Source: JAJCYL01 sp965206015 (GTDB lineage: Bacteria; Bacteroidota; Bacteroidia; Cytophagales; Cyclobacteriaceae). Taken from it: a stretch of 64,000 nucleotides of DNA. The stretch spans positions 186,001-250,000 of the forward strand of contig CBDBIW010000016.1 of NCBI GenBank assembly GCA_965206015.1. The letters run 5' to 3'. Shown piece after piece: positions 16,744-26,612 of this stretch. The notes below the pieces were generated by a model that saw nothing but the letters and a program-made list of their open reading frames with translations, was not told the DNA's origin and searched no databases. The translations under genes and the position numbers were made by a program. Position 1 is the first letter of the stretch. Every line of letters starts with the position of its first letter.

Positions 16744-18118
16744 AAACTTTAAAGTAAGTCTGATAATAAGGGTAGGACTACTTGTGGCCTCAATATTTTT
16801 AATGTCTGAGTTGTTCCATAATGACACATTTGTCCTGACGGAAATACTAGTTACAGGTTTGATAGTCTTTCAAATCTATGGCCTTGTTCAATTTTTAGAC
16901 AGGACGAACAAGGAGATTGTTTCATTCCTGCATTCAATAAAGTACGACGACTTTACCCACACTTACCACACTAAAAATGAGGGGTCCTCACTGGATATGC
17001 TTTATGAGGAGTTTAACAAAGTAATAAAAAAGTTCAGGGAAATTCGTGCAGAAAAAGAGGCACAATATCATTACCTGAAAACCATTGTGCAGCATGTTGG
17101 AATTGGTATAATTACTTTTGAGGAAAACGGCGATATTCAGATTATAAACACAGCTGCTAAAACCCAGCTAAATATCGATCAGATCAAAAATATTAGTCAG
17201 CTGGGTTCAGTTAGTCCGGTGTTGGTTGACACCTTCAACATGCTCAAAACAGGGGGCCGTGATTTAGTGAAAATAGAGCGGGGTGGCGATGATGTTCAGT
17301 TGGCTGTTTATGCTATAGAACTGAGCTTGAGGAGGAAAGAGTTTAAACTTATCTCTATTCAAAATATCCAGTCGGAATTAGAAGAAAAGGAGATGGAAGC
17401 ATGGCAGAATCTGATTAGAGTATTGACTCACGAAATCATGAATTCAGTAACTCCTATTTCCTCATTGGCTGCTACAGTAGAAGATGATCTTGAGAATCAG
17501 ATGAAAAATAATACCCTGGATCAGATCACTAACGAAGATGTAGAGGACATGCATATAGCATTAAAGACTATTCATAATAGGAGTGATGGACTCATAAAAT
17601 TCGTTAATGACTTCAGGAATTTAACCCGTACTCCAATTCCGAATTTTGAGTTTATAGACGTAAGAAATTTGTTCAATCACATATTGGTTTTATTAAAATT
17701 CGACATGGAGCGAGAAAAAATAGAACTCAAATGTTACCTTGAAGAAGGCCTTCTGATTCATGTGGATAAAGAACAAATTGAACAAGTACTGATTAATTTA
17801 ATCAAGAACGCCATTCAGGCACTCGAAGAAAATGATGAGGACGGAAAGGATAAATCAATAGAGATCAAGGCCGGCCATCATGATAAATCAGGCATTTTTA
17901 TCAGTATTGGGGACAATGGCCCCGGAATAGATGAAGATGCGTTGAAGAAAATTTTCATCCCTTTCTTTACTACAAAAAAGAGCGGTTCTGGTATTGGATT
18001 GAGCCTGTCCAAACAAATAATGCGAAAACATAAGGGTAGTATTACAGTAAAATCTACCATAAATGAGGGCACCGTTTTCATTCTCAGGTTTCCGGTAATG
18101 GAAATGGCCGCAGCGTAA
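16733..18118 (+). CDS. Sensor histidine kinase, NtrY-like
   Basis: 461 residues. Two N-terminal transmembrane helices (~10-26 and ~34-53) with almost no periplasmic loop, a PAS-like region (~112-210), dimerisation/phosphoacceptor helix with His233 (VLTHEIMNS), then HATPase_c with N-box NLIKNAIQAL, G1 DNGPGID, F-box and G2 GSGIGLSLSKQIM. The short sensor loop suggests it senses a membrane or cytoplasmic signal. Overlaps and partners the NtrC-type regulator upstream. Confidence 0.92.
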   Translation: MVFKNFKVSLIIRVGLLVASIFLMSELFHNDTFVLTEILVTGLIVFQIYGLVQFLDRTNKEIVSFLHSIKYDDFTHTYHTKNEGSSLDMLYEEFNKVIKKFREIRAEKEAQYHYLKTIVQHVGIGIITFEENGDIQIINTAAKTQLNIDQIKNISQLGSVSPVLVDTFNMLKTGGRDLVKIERGGDDVQLAVYAIELSLRRKEFKLISIQNIQSELEEKEMEAWQNLIRVLTHEIMNSVTPISSLAATVEDDLENQMKNNTLDQITNEDVEDMHIALKTIHNRSDGLIKFVNDFRNLTRTPIPNFEFIDVRNLFNHILVLLKFDMEREKIELKCYLEEGLLIHVDKEQIEQVLINLIKNAIQALEENDEDGKDKSIEIKAGHHDKSGIFISIGDNGPGIDEDALKKIFIPFFTTKKSGSGIGLSLSKQIMRKHKGSITVKSTINEGTVFILRFPVMEMAAA

Positions 18119-18309
18119 TTTCCCATCAGTTCACAGTTTTTTTCATAAACTTTTCACGGATTATCTTTTTAGAGATAGAATAAGAAATGGCATTTTCAGC
18201 CGTAAATAGGGAATAGGTTATCAAAGATGTATTCGTTGTCTATACCTGACTAATCTATTCACGATAGGCTATATCTTTCATTCCAATATGAATCGCCTTC
18301 GTGTAAAAA

Positions 18310-18473
18310 AAACTCCTTGCAGGAACCTGGACATTTTCAGTTTATAACCTCTATGGGCGTCAAAATGATTTCTCTGTTTATTTTAAGGATACTTTTGGAG
18401 CACCCCGCAAGTGTTCAAATTGTCCGTTATTGGCGTACCATTTCCTTCGTTTAGCTATGAGTTGAAGTTCTAA
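18310..18473 (+). pseudogene. C-terminal remnant of a TonB-dependent receptor
   Basis: Within a 365-bp gap, pieced-together frames give VYNLYGRQNDFSVYFKD and then LSVIGVPFPSFSYELKF followed by TAA at 18471-18473. Both are typical of the last beta strands of SusC/FecA-type TonB receptors, including the final aromatic residue. Frameshifts separate the pieces and everything upstream is lost. The rest of this gap (18119-18309) shows nothing supportable. Confidence 0.6.
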
Positions 18474-18483
18474 GCATCTCAAA

Positions 18484-19269
18484 TCAATTGTCATTACTTT
18501 TCTGCATAATGCAAAATAAGTCCAAACTCATGTCAGGCTGGTCACTTATCAGGTAATCATCCTGATTAATGCTGGATACCAATTCATTGTTCTGGTGCTG
18601 AAGTTTGTTCCGGTTGACTCTATTCAATATATCATAGGGAATTCTCAGAATTGGCGCAGGAAGCCTGTACTGCAGATTCAAGATATCGAACCGTGTAATT
18701 TTTTCTACCGATTTTTTATTCTGATCGTAGTACTTCCAGAGTTTATCACTCCCTGTAATCCCTTTCATTTCGACGTCGTCAAAAATTGAATCAACCAATC
18801 TAAATAGTTGATTTGAAGTGTATTCACGGATATGCCACGGGTTTCTGGTGAGCGTTTTTTTGATGTTTGGGGTTGTAATAATCGCTTTTCCACAGGGTTT
18901 AAGGACTCGATAAATTTCCTCTAAAAATGCTCTGTCATCTTTGATATGCTCAATTACCTGAAGGCTTACAATTGTATCAAATGTATTGTCGTTCAAGTCA
19001 ATGAAAGGCGGAAATACAGCTTCTTTAAACTCTAAATGAGGATAGCGAATTTGGAGGTCCGAGATTATTTCAGCGATTTTATCCAAACCCAGGTACTGGT
19101 CACATTTGGGTGCTAACAACTCTACTCCGCGACCTTCCCCACAACCCAATTCAAGTAATGAGCCTTGAATATATGGTTCAACCAGGTGATATGCTTTTAA
19201 CAACCTTTGATGTATGGGGTTGTCAGATAGAATTTTATCCGAAGTTATTTCTGTAGTATAGGTACCCAT
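18484..19269 (-). CDS. Class I SAM-dependent methyltransferase
   Basis: 261 residues with a Methyltransf_11-type core: motif I LLELGCGEGRGVELL (~39), motif II YLGLDK, motif IV FDTIVSLQVIEHIKDD and post-motif GKAIITTPN. Substrate unknown; the C-terminal ~90 residues vary in this group. Similar proteins modify sugars, lipids or quinones. Monocistronic by spacing, about 100 bp from the next minus-strand gene. Start ATG gives a normal N-terminus. Confidence 0.88.
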   Translation of the reverse strand: MGTYTTEITSDKILSDNPIHQRLLKAYHLVEPYIQGSLLELGCGEGRGVELLAPKCDQYLGLDKIAEIISDLQIRYPHLEFKEAVFPPFIDLNDNTFDTIVSLQVIEHIKDDRAFLEEIYRVLKPCGKAIITTPNIKKTLTRNPWHIREYTSNQLFRLVDSIFDDVEMKGITGSDKLWKYYDQNKKSVEKITRFDILNLQYRLPAPILRIPYDILNRVNRNKLQHQNNELVSSINQDDYLISDQPDMSLDLFCIMQKSNDN

Positions 19270-19374
19270 CTCTCAGTTGTTCCTGCGGCAAATTTCAGAT
19301 TGCAAATAAGCTCCAATGGTTCAATCATCAACTTTCAAATGGAACTTGTTTAATATTTGAAGTTTTTGTGATCT

Positions 19375-20148
19375 TCAAGAGGCAAAATCCTCGGAATGTA
19401 CCTGAACATTGAGGTTTTCAATCCTTGAAAGTTCTTCCAATTGACCCTCTGAAAATAATTGATCGTGATCCTCAACCGGAGGAACGCCTAATTCTTTTTT
19501 GGCTTTGAGGTTAATATAGTCTTGAAATATAATTCCATTGATCTTGCGGCGGTTAATTGCTTTTCTAAATCTAGTTCCCCTTCCATCACTTTCCTCATAG
19601 CTATAGGCTATATAGTCCATAGTGAATGTTTCTTTATTGATCCAATAACAAAATAAATCCTGATAATCCTCACCACCACCTTGCTGCCCAAATGTGATTT
19701 TGATTTTGTAATAAGAATTACCTTCTAATTCACTATCCCCTATTAACTCCTTCTTGACAGCAGCATCGTTCAATGGATATGGCAGAAGAGCAAAATACAA
19801 TACGGAATTGACCGAGCTGGTAAAAGCAGTTTTTCGTTCTTCGGATATCTTAACTTCTTTCCCGTCCAAATATCGAGTAAATATTGCGGCCTGTTTGAGG
19901 ACGTCTTTAATAGTACCTAAGCTATCTTCTGTTACTCTGGTGTAGATGAATTTTCCGTGTCTGCCTCCTTTTCGATCTACTGTATAATGTCTGTTGCGAA
20001 AGTCGAATTCTGCAGAGATATTTTCATAATTGACTCCTCCATGTACTTCAATAGCTCGGTCAACAATCATTTGAACATCGGTCAAAGGTTCCTCTTTACA
20101 GGAGACCATCACAATTGCAACTAATATTAAACGGGAAAGATTCTCCAT
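19375..20148 (-). CDS. DUF6503-type lipoprotein, LolA-like
   Basis: About 257 residues from ATG 20148, chosen because it places a lipoprotein signal (LILVAIVMVSC) at the N-terminus; an upstream in-frame start at 20184 is less likely. The mature part begins VQMIVDRAIEVHGG and has the beta-rich pattern of the DUF6503/LolA-like group (FDFRNRHYTVDRKGG, YWINKETFTMDYIAYSY). A distant relative of the two proteins at the end of the hydrogenase operon. Probably outer-membrane anchored; function unknown. Confidence 0.8.
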   Translation of the reverse strand: MENLSRLILVAIVMVSCKEEPLTDVQMIVDRAIEVHGGVNYENISAEFDFRNRHYTVDRKGGRHGKFIYTRVTEDSLGTIKDVLKQAAIFTRYLDGKEVKISEERKTAFTSSVNSVLYFALLPYPLNDAAVKKELIGDSELEGNSYYKIKITFGQQGGGEDYQDLFCYWINKETFTMDYIAYSYEESDGRGTRFRKAINRRKINGIIFQDYINLKAKKELGVPPVEDHDQLFSEGQLEELSRIENLNVQVHSEDFAS

Positions 20149-20233
20149 GAGGTAGTTATTGAATACTAATTTACGATTGTCCACAGACTATGTTCTTTGA
20201 AATGGGTATTCCCAAAGACATTGAACTCAAATT

Positions 20234-20494
20234 TTAGGATAGTCCTGCTTTTTCAATTCTCCCTGACATCTCTTTTCCAATCATCATCAAAGCATTTGCC
20301 AGGCGCAATATAACTCCGAAATGCTCAATTTTATCATTCTCGTTAAACTTAATCAGATCTATTACCTTCACATTTAGTTCACCCGTCTTAGCTGAAAATT
20401 CTAATGCTGTATCCCTCTCTTTTATCCATTCTCGCGAGTATGCGAAATTTGTCAGGATTGATATGAAGTTAATTACATTTTGTATTCTCTTCAT
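20234..20494 (-). pseudogene. NTF2/SnoaL-like protein C-terminal fragment
   Basis: 86 residues whose second half (KVIDLIKFNENDKIEHFGVI, then LRLANALMMIGKEM) matches the last strand-helix of SnoaL/NTF2-like proteins (..KFNE.GKI.HF.VM.RP..AL..). The N-terminal half of the domain is absent and the frame runs into the start of the divergent gene at 20463. Likely a truncated leftover. Confidence 0.5.
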
Positions 20495-21377
20495 AATTAG
20501 CCTGCTTGGGCAGTCTCAAAATAAAACGCCACTTGCTCTCACTATCGATGATCTTCCAGGGCTGAATTATGAAATAAATCAAAAAATTGTTGATGCCTTG
20601 AAAACCAACAATTGGCAGGCAACAGCATTCGTAAATGAATCTGGTTTTTTTGTTGAAGACGCCATGGATTCCACGAAATACGAAATATTGGATTTATGGC
20701 TTTCAAATGGTTTGGAATTGGGGAATCATACTTACTCTCATATGAATTATCACTCCAGTGATACCCTGGATTATTTTGCAGACATACTGAAAGGTGCGGA
20801 GTTAACTGTGCCATTAAGTCAGGAGTATAATATTCCATACAGATATTTCAGACATCCTTATTTAAGAAATGGGCAAACTAAGGAGAAAAAGGAGGCACTC
20901 GATAAATTCCTGGAATTTAATGGATATAAAGTTGCACCCGTAACAATTGATAATGCCGAATGGATTTATGCAACTGCATACCAACGTGCAATAGATAAAA
21001 ATGATAGGCAAATGGCTGATAGTATCGGAAGAGCTTATATTATCTATATGGTTGCTATTAGCAATTATTTCAGGAATCAGGCCAAAGAACTTTTGGGCAG
21101 GGATTTGTCACATATACTGCTTATTCATGTCCGATCCCTCAATGCCGATTTATTGTCAGAATTGATTACGGCTCTGGAAAATGAAAATTTTGAAATAAGC
21201 CCCTTACAAACTGTTCTCGAAGACCCGGCTTATAAGCTTCAGGATGGTTATTATGGATCTGCCGGAATCAGTTGGATTGAACGATGGGCTATAGATAAGA
21301 ATTTGGAAACAAAATTTTTCCGGGGAATTCCGAAATGTGACCAATTTGTACAAGACTATTCCGGCATTACTGAATAA
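20463..21377 (+). CDS. Secreted polysaccharide deacetylase family protein
   Basis: 304 residues with a signal peptide (MKLITFCILFIISLLGQSQN) and NodB-homology motifs: TIDDLPG (motif 1 Asp pair), GNHTYSHMN (metal-binding His-x3-His), FRHPYLR (motif 3). Acts on N- or O-acetylated polysaccharide in the periplasm or outside. Its stop overlaps the ORF of hemH (TAATG), suggesting co-transcription although no functional link is evident. Confidence 0.9.
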   Translation: MKLITFCILFIISLLGQSQNKTPLALTIDDLPGLNYEINQKIVDALKTNNWQATAFVNESGFFVEDAMDSTKYEILDLWLSNGLELGNHTYSHMNYHSSDTLDYFADILKGAELTVPLSQEYNIPYRYFRHPYLRNGQTKEKKEALDKFLEFNGYKVAPVTIDNAEWIYATAYQRAIDKNDRQMADSIGRAYIIYMVAISNYFRNQAKELLGRDLSHILLIHVRSLNADLLSELITALENENFEISPLQTVLEDPAYKLQDGYYGSAGISWIERWAIDKNLETKFFRGIPKCDQFVQDYSGITE

Positions 21378-21427
21378 TGAACCTTAAACATTATTTTTCA
21401 CTTTTTGATTTAATGAAAGACAGGTCG

Positions 21428-22456
21428 ATGAATAAAAAAATTGGGAAAACCGGTGTATTATTAGTGAATTTGGGTACACCTGATAGCCCGTCCGTTCCCG
21501 ATGTGAGGAAATACCTTCGTGAATTCCTGATGGATAAAAGGGTTATAGATACTTCTTTCATTTCCAGATGGCTATTGGTAAATCTCATTATTGCACCCTT
21601 CAGAGCACTCAAATCAGCAATTGAGTATAGAAAATTGTGGGAGGACCGTGGATCTCCATTGAAGTTTTATGGAGAGGATCTTGTGAAATTGGTTCAGAAC
21701 TCATTAGGAAATAAGTACACAGTTCAACTCGGCATGAGGTATCAAAGTCCAGGTATCCAATCAGCATTGAATAAACTGAGGGGCTCACATGTTGACCAAA
21801 TTGTTGTAATTCCTTTATTCCCTCAATATGCCGCTGCCAGCACTGGCTCTGTAGTGGATAAGGTAATGGAAATTACGAAAGACTGGCAGATCATTCCGTC
21901 AATAAGGTTTGTGAATAATTTGGTAGAGGAAGAGTTATTTATTGATGCCTGGGTTGAAATTGCTGAAAAGTACATGTCTAAGGAAGATTATGACTATTTC
22001 ATATTCAGCTATCATGGATTGCCTGAAAGACAAATCATTAAAGGTGCTGTTAGGGGCCAATGTAAGTTGGGTGATTGTTGTAACTCATACCATGGGGAAA
22101 ATCGATATTGCTATCGAGCCCAATGTTTTCTTACCACCCGGCTATTGACCGAAAGACTCGGAATTCCAAAGGAAAAGCATATGACTACTTTCCAGTCTCG
22201 ATTAGGCAAGACTCCCTGGATAAAGCCATACACGGATGAAGTGTTGGTTGACCTTGCCAAAAAAGGTGTAAAAAAAGTGCTTGCCTTTTCACCTTCATTT
22301 GTTTCCGATTGCTTGGAGACTACCGTGGAGGTCGGTGAATTATTTAGGGATGAGTTTATCGCTTCAGGTGGGGAAAAATGGGATTTGGTCGAAAGTCTAA
22401 ATACAAACCCGAAATGGGTAGCGGCTCTTTCGCAAATTATTTCTGAAAACACCTGA
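21428..22456 (+). CDS. hemH: Ferrochelatase
   Basis: Inserts Fe2+ into protoporphyrin IX in the last step of haem synthesis. Motifs: LLVNLGTPDSP at the N-terminus, SYHGLPER with the catalytic His, CYRAQC, TFQSRLGKTPWIKPYT and SPSFVSDCLET with the catalytic Glu. ATG 21428 is preferred since it places LGTPDSP at the usual distance (342 residues); the frame is open back to an ATG at 21377 that overlaps the deacetylase stop. Convergent with the desulfurase 8 bp away. Confidence 0.95.
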   Translation: MNKKIGKTGVLLVNLGTPDSPSVPDVRKYLREFLMDKRVIDTSFISRWLLVNLIIAPFRALKSAIEYRKLWEDRGSPLKFYGEDLVKLVQNSLGNKYTVQLGMRYQSPGIQSALNKLRGSHVDQIVVIPLFPQYAAASTGSVVDKVMEITKDWQIIPSIRFVNNLVEEELFIDAWVEIAEKYMSKEDYDYFIFSYHGLPERQIIKGAVRGQCKLGDCCNSYHGENRYCYRAQCFLTTRLLTERLGIPKEKHMTTFQSRLGKTPWIKPYTDEVLVDLAKKGVKKVLAFSPSFVSDCLETTVEVGELFRDEFIASGGEKWDLVESLNTNPKWVAALSQIISENT

Positions 22457-22464
22457 TTGTCTAA

Positions 22465-23610
22465 CTATACCAGGTGAGCCTCTTCTACAATTTCACTCAG
22501 TTTATCCACGGCAAAATCAATGTCCTTCACAGTATTAAATTTGCTAAATGAGAATCGAATGGCTCCTCTATCCGGATCTCGGTCCAAGGCTGCCAGTACA
22601 TGTGAGCCGACATTAGAACCGCTTGAACAAGCACTTCCTCCCGAGGCAGATACTTTATTGATATCCAAACTAAATAATAGCATTTCATTTTCCTCTGACG
22701 GAGGGAGACAAACATTGAGTACTGTATAAAGGCTTTTTTCTAAATTAGCTGAGTCTCCATTGAATTCGACATCTGTTATTTGCTCTTTCAGGCGTTCGGT
22801 CATTCTTTTCTTGAGGCTCTCAATATGCTTCTTGTGCTCATCCATTTTCTCATAAGCCAGTTCGAATGATTTGGCAAGGCCAACAATACCAGCAATATTT
22901 TCTGTCCCGCCTCTCATATTTCTTTCCTGGGTTCCGCCTTGAATGAAAGGTTCAATTACATGTCCATTGCCGAGGTAGAGAAAACCTATACCCTTTGGTC
23001 CATGAAATTTATGTGCAGCACCAACTATGCAATGAACCTTGAGTTTTTGAAGATCATGTACATAATGTCCCACGGCTTGAACCGTATCAGAATGAAATAT
23101 TGCTCCATATTCCCGGCACCATTCTCCGATGGTCTCAATGTCATTCAGATTTCCAATCTCGTTGTTAGCATGCATTAAACTGACCAGTGCATTTGGGTGA
23201 GATTTAAGCCATGACTCAAGATGACCCATATCAACATGCCCTTTTTCATCAAGATTAACAAAGGTTAGTTCAATCTTACCGGCCTTTTCAAGTGACTCCA
23301 GGGTGTGTAATACGGCGTGATGCTCAATCCTGGAAGTGAGTGCATGTCTGATATTTTTTGATTCGATTGAACTTCGGAGTGCAGTATTATCAGCTTCAGT
23401 ACCACCGGATGTAAAGAAAATTTCAGATGGAGCGGCATTTAAATAACCAGCAATCTGCCTTCTAGACCTTTCGACCGCTGCTTTGGCTTGTCTGCCATGA
23501 GTATGGATTGAAGAAGGATTCCCATAATTTTCCAAATAATACGGTTTCATGGCCTCGAATACTTCAGGGTCGACGGCCGTGGTAGCTGCATTGTCCAGAT
23601 AAACTCTCAT
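22465..23610 (-). CDS. Cysteine desulfurase (NifS/IscS class V aminotransferase)
   Basis: PLP enzyme that releases sulfur from cysteine for Fe-S clusters and thiocofactors. 381 residues: N-terminal YLDNAATT, SGGTEADN, HANNEIG, HSDTVQAVGH, the PLP lysine in AAHKFHGPKGIGFLY, and the active-site cysteine loop ASGGSACSSGS near the C-terminus. The loop type is that of NifS/IscS rather than SufS. Could serve the hydrogenase clusters, but it is a general housekeeping enzyme. Confidence 0.95.
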   Translation of the reverse strand: MRVYLDNAATTAVDPEVFEAMKPYYLENYGNPSSIHTHGRQAKAAVERSRRQIAGYLNAAPSEIFFTSGGTEADNTALRSSIESKNIRHALTSRIEHHAVLHTLESLEKAGKIELTFVNLDEKGHVDMGHLESWLKSHPNALVSLMHANNEIGNLNDIETIGEWCREYGAIFHSDTVQAVGHYVHDLQKLKVHCIVGAAHKFHGPKGIGFLYLGNGHVIEPFIQGGTQERNMRGGTENIAGIVGLAKSFELAYEKMDEHKKHIESLKKRMTERLKEQITDVEFNGDSANLEKSLYTVLNVCLPPSEENEMLLFSLDINKVSASGGSACSSGSNVGSHVLAALDRDPDRGAIRFSFSKFNTVKDIDFAVDKLSEIVEEAHLV

Positions 23611-23661
23611 AATGTTGGCGTTGGAGTAAAGTGAATATAACTATGCAAATTAAAACAAGCT

Positions 23662-25053
23662 TTACGCTTTAGAAAAAATAATCTCATTGATTGCGGTTAT
23701 CACATCGGTGGCTAGCCTGTCAGCTTGTTCTTTCGTTTTAGACTCGGAATAAATTCTAATGATAGGCTCTGTATTAGATTTTCTTAAATGCAACCAACCC
23801 TCTTCAAAATCAACTTTGATCCCATCAATGTCATTTATCTCAGAGTCTGAATACTTGTCTTTGATTTTTAAAAGGAGTTCATCCACGTCAATTTCAGGAG
23901 TGAGCTCCATCTTATTTTTTGAAATGTGATATGAAGGATAAGCATCTCGAAGAGAGGTCATTGACATCCCTTTTTTAGCTAAATGTGTAAGAAAGAGGCC
24001 AATCCCGATTAGCGCATCTCGTCCATAATGCAATTCTGGAAAAATGACTCCCCCATTTCCTTCTCCACCAATTACAGCCCCATTTTCTTTCATCTTATCT
24101 ACAACATTCACTTCACCAACTGCTGATGCTTCATATTGAACTCCGTGTTTTTTACAGACATCTCTCAAAGCCCTTGTAGATGACAAGTTCGAAACTGCCA
24201 CTCCTTTTCGGTTTTCAAGGATATAGTCTGCAATGGCAACTAGTGTGTACTCTTCACCAAAGAAAGTCCCGTCATTGTTTACAAAAGCCAATCTATCCAC
24301 ATCGGGATCTACCACAATGCCGAGATCAAAATCGCCCGATTTGATGTAGTCTGAGATTTCTGTAAGATTCTCGGGCAATGGCTCCGGATTGTGAGGGAAA
24401 TGACCACTCGGTTCACAAAAAAGCTTTTGCACAGATTGAACACCCAATTTGTCAAGCAATAGTGGAATAACTATACCTCCAGTAGAATTAACACAGTCAA
24501 TAGCTACTTTGAAATTGGCTTGTCTTATTAATCCTGCATCCACCAGATCACAGGCCAGTACCTGTTCGATGTGATAATTAAAATGATCTAAATCCTTGGA
24601 ATAAGAGCCCAAATTATCAACTGAAGCGAATTCTGTTCCGGTATTTTCGGCATATTTAAGAATCTCATGTCCAATTTCACCTGAAATGAATTCCCCTTTT
24701 GAATTTAAAAGTTTTAATGCATTCCACTCTTCAGGGTTGTGACTTGCCGTCAAAATGATGCCTCCTGTAGCTTGCTCCCTGGTAACTGCCATCTCCACTG
24801 TAGGAGTAGTGGAAAGGCCCAAATCAATAACATTTATTCCCATGCCCTGAAGAGTAGCCGTTACAAGGTTTGAAACCATTTTACCACTTATTCGAGCATC
24901 CCTTCCGACTACCACCGATGGATTCTGACTAACATTTTTGATCCAGTGTCCATAACCGGAAGTAAACTTCACTATATCTGCGGGAGTTAGATTGTTGCCT
25001 GGCATTCCGCCGATTGTACCCCTAATTCCGGAGATGGATTTGATAAGTGTCAT
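23662..25053 (-). CDS. glmM: Phosphoglucosamine mutase
   Basis: Interconverts glucosamine-6-P and glucosamine-1-P for peptidoglycan and LPS precursor synthesis. 463 residues: SGIRGTIGG at the start, phosphoserine loop TASHNPEEWNALK, metal loop DPDVDRLAF, sugar-binding GEGNGGV, and the phosphate loop RKSNTEPIIRIY near the C-terminus. Bacteroidota GlmM proteins share these. A phosphomannomutase role is not excluded by sequence alone. Confidence 0.92.
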   Translation of the reverse strand: MTLIKSISGIRGTIGGMPGNNLTPADIVKFTSGYGHWIKNVSQNPSVVVGRDARISGKMVSNLVTATLQGMGINVIDLGLSTTPTVEMAVTREQATGGIILTASHNPEEWNALKLLNSKGEFISGEIGHEILKYAENTGTEFASVDNLGSYSKDLDHFNYHIEQVLACDLVDAGLIRQANFKVAIDCVNSTGGIVIPLLLDKLGVQSVQKLFCEPSGHFPHNPEPLPENLTEISDYIKSGDFDLGIVVDPDVDRLAFVNNDGTFFGEEYTLVAIADYILENRKGVAVSNLSSTRALRDVCKKHGVQYEASAVGEVNVVDKMKENGAVIGGEGNGGVIFPELHYGRDALIGIGLFLTHLAKKGMSMTSLRDAYPSYHISKNKMELTPEIDVDELLLKIKDKYSDSEINDIDGIKVDFEEGWLHLRKSNTEPIIRIYSESKTKEQADRLATDVITAINEIIFSKA

Positions 25054-25149
25054 CGTTTTTCATTAATTGAAGTGCCAAAGATAGGTGGAAAAAATTCATT
25101 GGAATCGAGCAAATAGCCGTAAATTGGCACTTGGACAGGAGATCATTTT

Positions 25150-26439
25150 GTGATGAGGAAGCCCGTATTTTTTAGCCTAGCAGCTGTCATAAGTTTCAGT
25201 ATACATTATGCGTTGCCCGATATTCACCAGATTGAGTTGAATAGGGAAATGATGCAATTGGCAGCGGCCAGAGCTGATAGTATTGCTTTGATTGAACCTA
25301 CAAGGCTTTATGGGTTTGAGATTGACTCTTTCGACATTGTTGCGGGTAATATTCAGCAAAACGAAAACCTCTCCCGGATATTAGCTAATTACAACGTGTC
25401 ACTCGGCACAATAAACGAGTTCGCCGTCAGATTGAAGGATGTATTTGACGTTAGAAAGTTTGCTGTCAACCGTCATTATACAATTGTTTGTGAGCGGGAT
25501 TCACTAAGTAGTGCCCGACAATTTATTTATGAGCCAAACCGTTTGGAGTACATTGTTTTCAACATGATGGATTCGTCAATTACGAAGCACAAAAAAGAAA
25601 TCAGTATTCAGCAGCGTGTAATTAGTGGTGTAATTGATAATTCGTTGTATGAATCACTAGCAGGCACCGGCTTTGGTCCGTTGCTGACGAATGTTTTGGT
25701 TGATATTTTCGCCTGGCAGGTAGATTTTTTCAGCATTCAAAAAGGAGATAAATTCAAAGTGATTCTGGACGAACAGGTAATAGATGGAGAAATGGTCGGA
25801 ATTGAGCGTGTTGTCGCAGCTTATTTTGAACATTACGATGTGCCTTATTATGCCATTTACTTTGGTCAAAGTACTGGCAATGATTATTTCGATGAAAATG
25901 CCCGCAGTTTGAGAAAAACTTTTTTGAAAGCCCCTCTTAATTACTACAGAATAAGCTCCAGATATTCTCTGAAGAGATTTCATCCGGTGCTAAAGGCATA
26001 TAAAGCGCATCTAGGCACGGATTATGTTGCTGATACTGGCACCCCAATTCGCACTGTGGGGGATGGCATAATTACTGAGTCGACTTACAAGAAGAATAAT
26101 GGTAACTACGTGAAAGTACGCCATAACAGCGATTACTCAACCCAATACCTGCACATGTCCAAAATTGCCAGTGGAATCCAGCCAGGAGTAAAAGTCAGTC
26201 AGGGGCAAACCATTGGTTATGTAGGCAGTTCAGGCTTAGCTTCTGGACCTCATCTTTGCTTTAGATTCTGGAAAAATGGAAGGCAGATAAACCCGATGAG
26301 TATAGAATTGCCTCCGTCTGAGCCTGTCAAAGAGGGTTATCAACCTGAATACTACGCACTTCGGGATGAAATGGTGGCAAAATTGGACAATATTACATTT
26401 GACCCTGTTGAGACGACAGCATTAGCCACAATCAAATGA
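25150..26439 (+). CDS. M23-family murein endopeptidase-like protein
   Basis: 429 residues with an N-terminal signal or anchor (FFSLAAVISFSIHYAL), a ~220-residue N-domain of the OapA/LysM-associated type, and an M23 domain at ~280-385: HLGTDYVADTGTPI gives the first metal ligands (His-x3-Asp), HNSDYSTQYLHMS the next His. The usual last motif HLHF reads HLCF here (GPHLCFRFWKNG), a change common in Bacteroidota as I recall. Likely cell-wall remodelling in the periplasm. Divergent from glmM. Confidence 0.88.
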   Translation: MMRKPVFFSLAAVISFSIHYALPDIHQIELNREMMQLAAARADSIALIEPTRLYGFEIDSFDIVAGNIQQNENLSRILANYNVSLGTINEFAVRLKDVFDVRKFAVNRHYTIVCERDSLSSARQFIYEPNRLEYIVFNMMDSSITKHKKEISIQQRVISGVIDNSLYESLAGTGFGPLLTNVLVDIFAWQVDFFSIQKGDKFKVILDEQVIDGEMVGIERVVAAYFEHYDVPYYAIYFGQSTGNDYFDENARSLRKTFLKAPLNYYRISSRYSLKRFHPVLKAYKAHLGTDYVADTGTPIRTVGDGIITESTYKKNNGNYVKVRHNSDYSTQYLHMSKIASGIQPGVKVSQGQTIGYVGSSGLASGPHLCFRFWKNGRQINPMSIELPPSEPVKEGYQPEYYALRDEMVAKLDNITFDPVETTALATIK

Positions 26440-26612
26440 TCGTCAATTAAACTGAGTTGACATTTAATCATCTAACGTGCTGAATAATTTCCAAATCAGT
26501 ATAGATTACCAGGTTCTATGAAAGATGACACTTTTTCGGGCGTTAGAGATATCGTTATTTATAAAATATTATTTCTTTTTTCGCTTTCTTTGAGTTGGTC
26601 AGGATGTATTAA

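Noticed and set aside
22449..22475. CACCTG...CAGGTG hairpin between hemH and the desulfurase as a bidirectional terminator
   Set aside because: Six-bp arms with a long loop and no T-run; too weak to list as a terminator.
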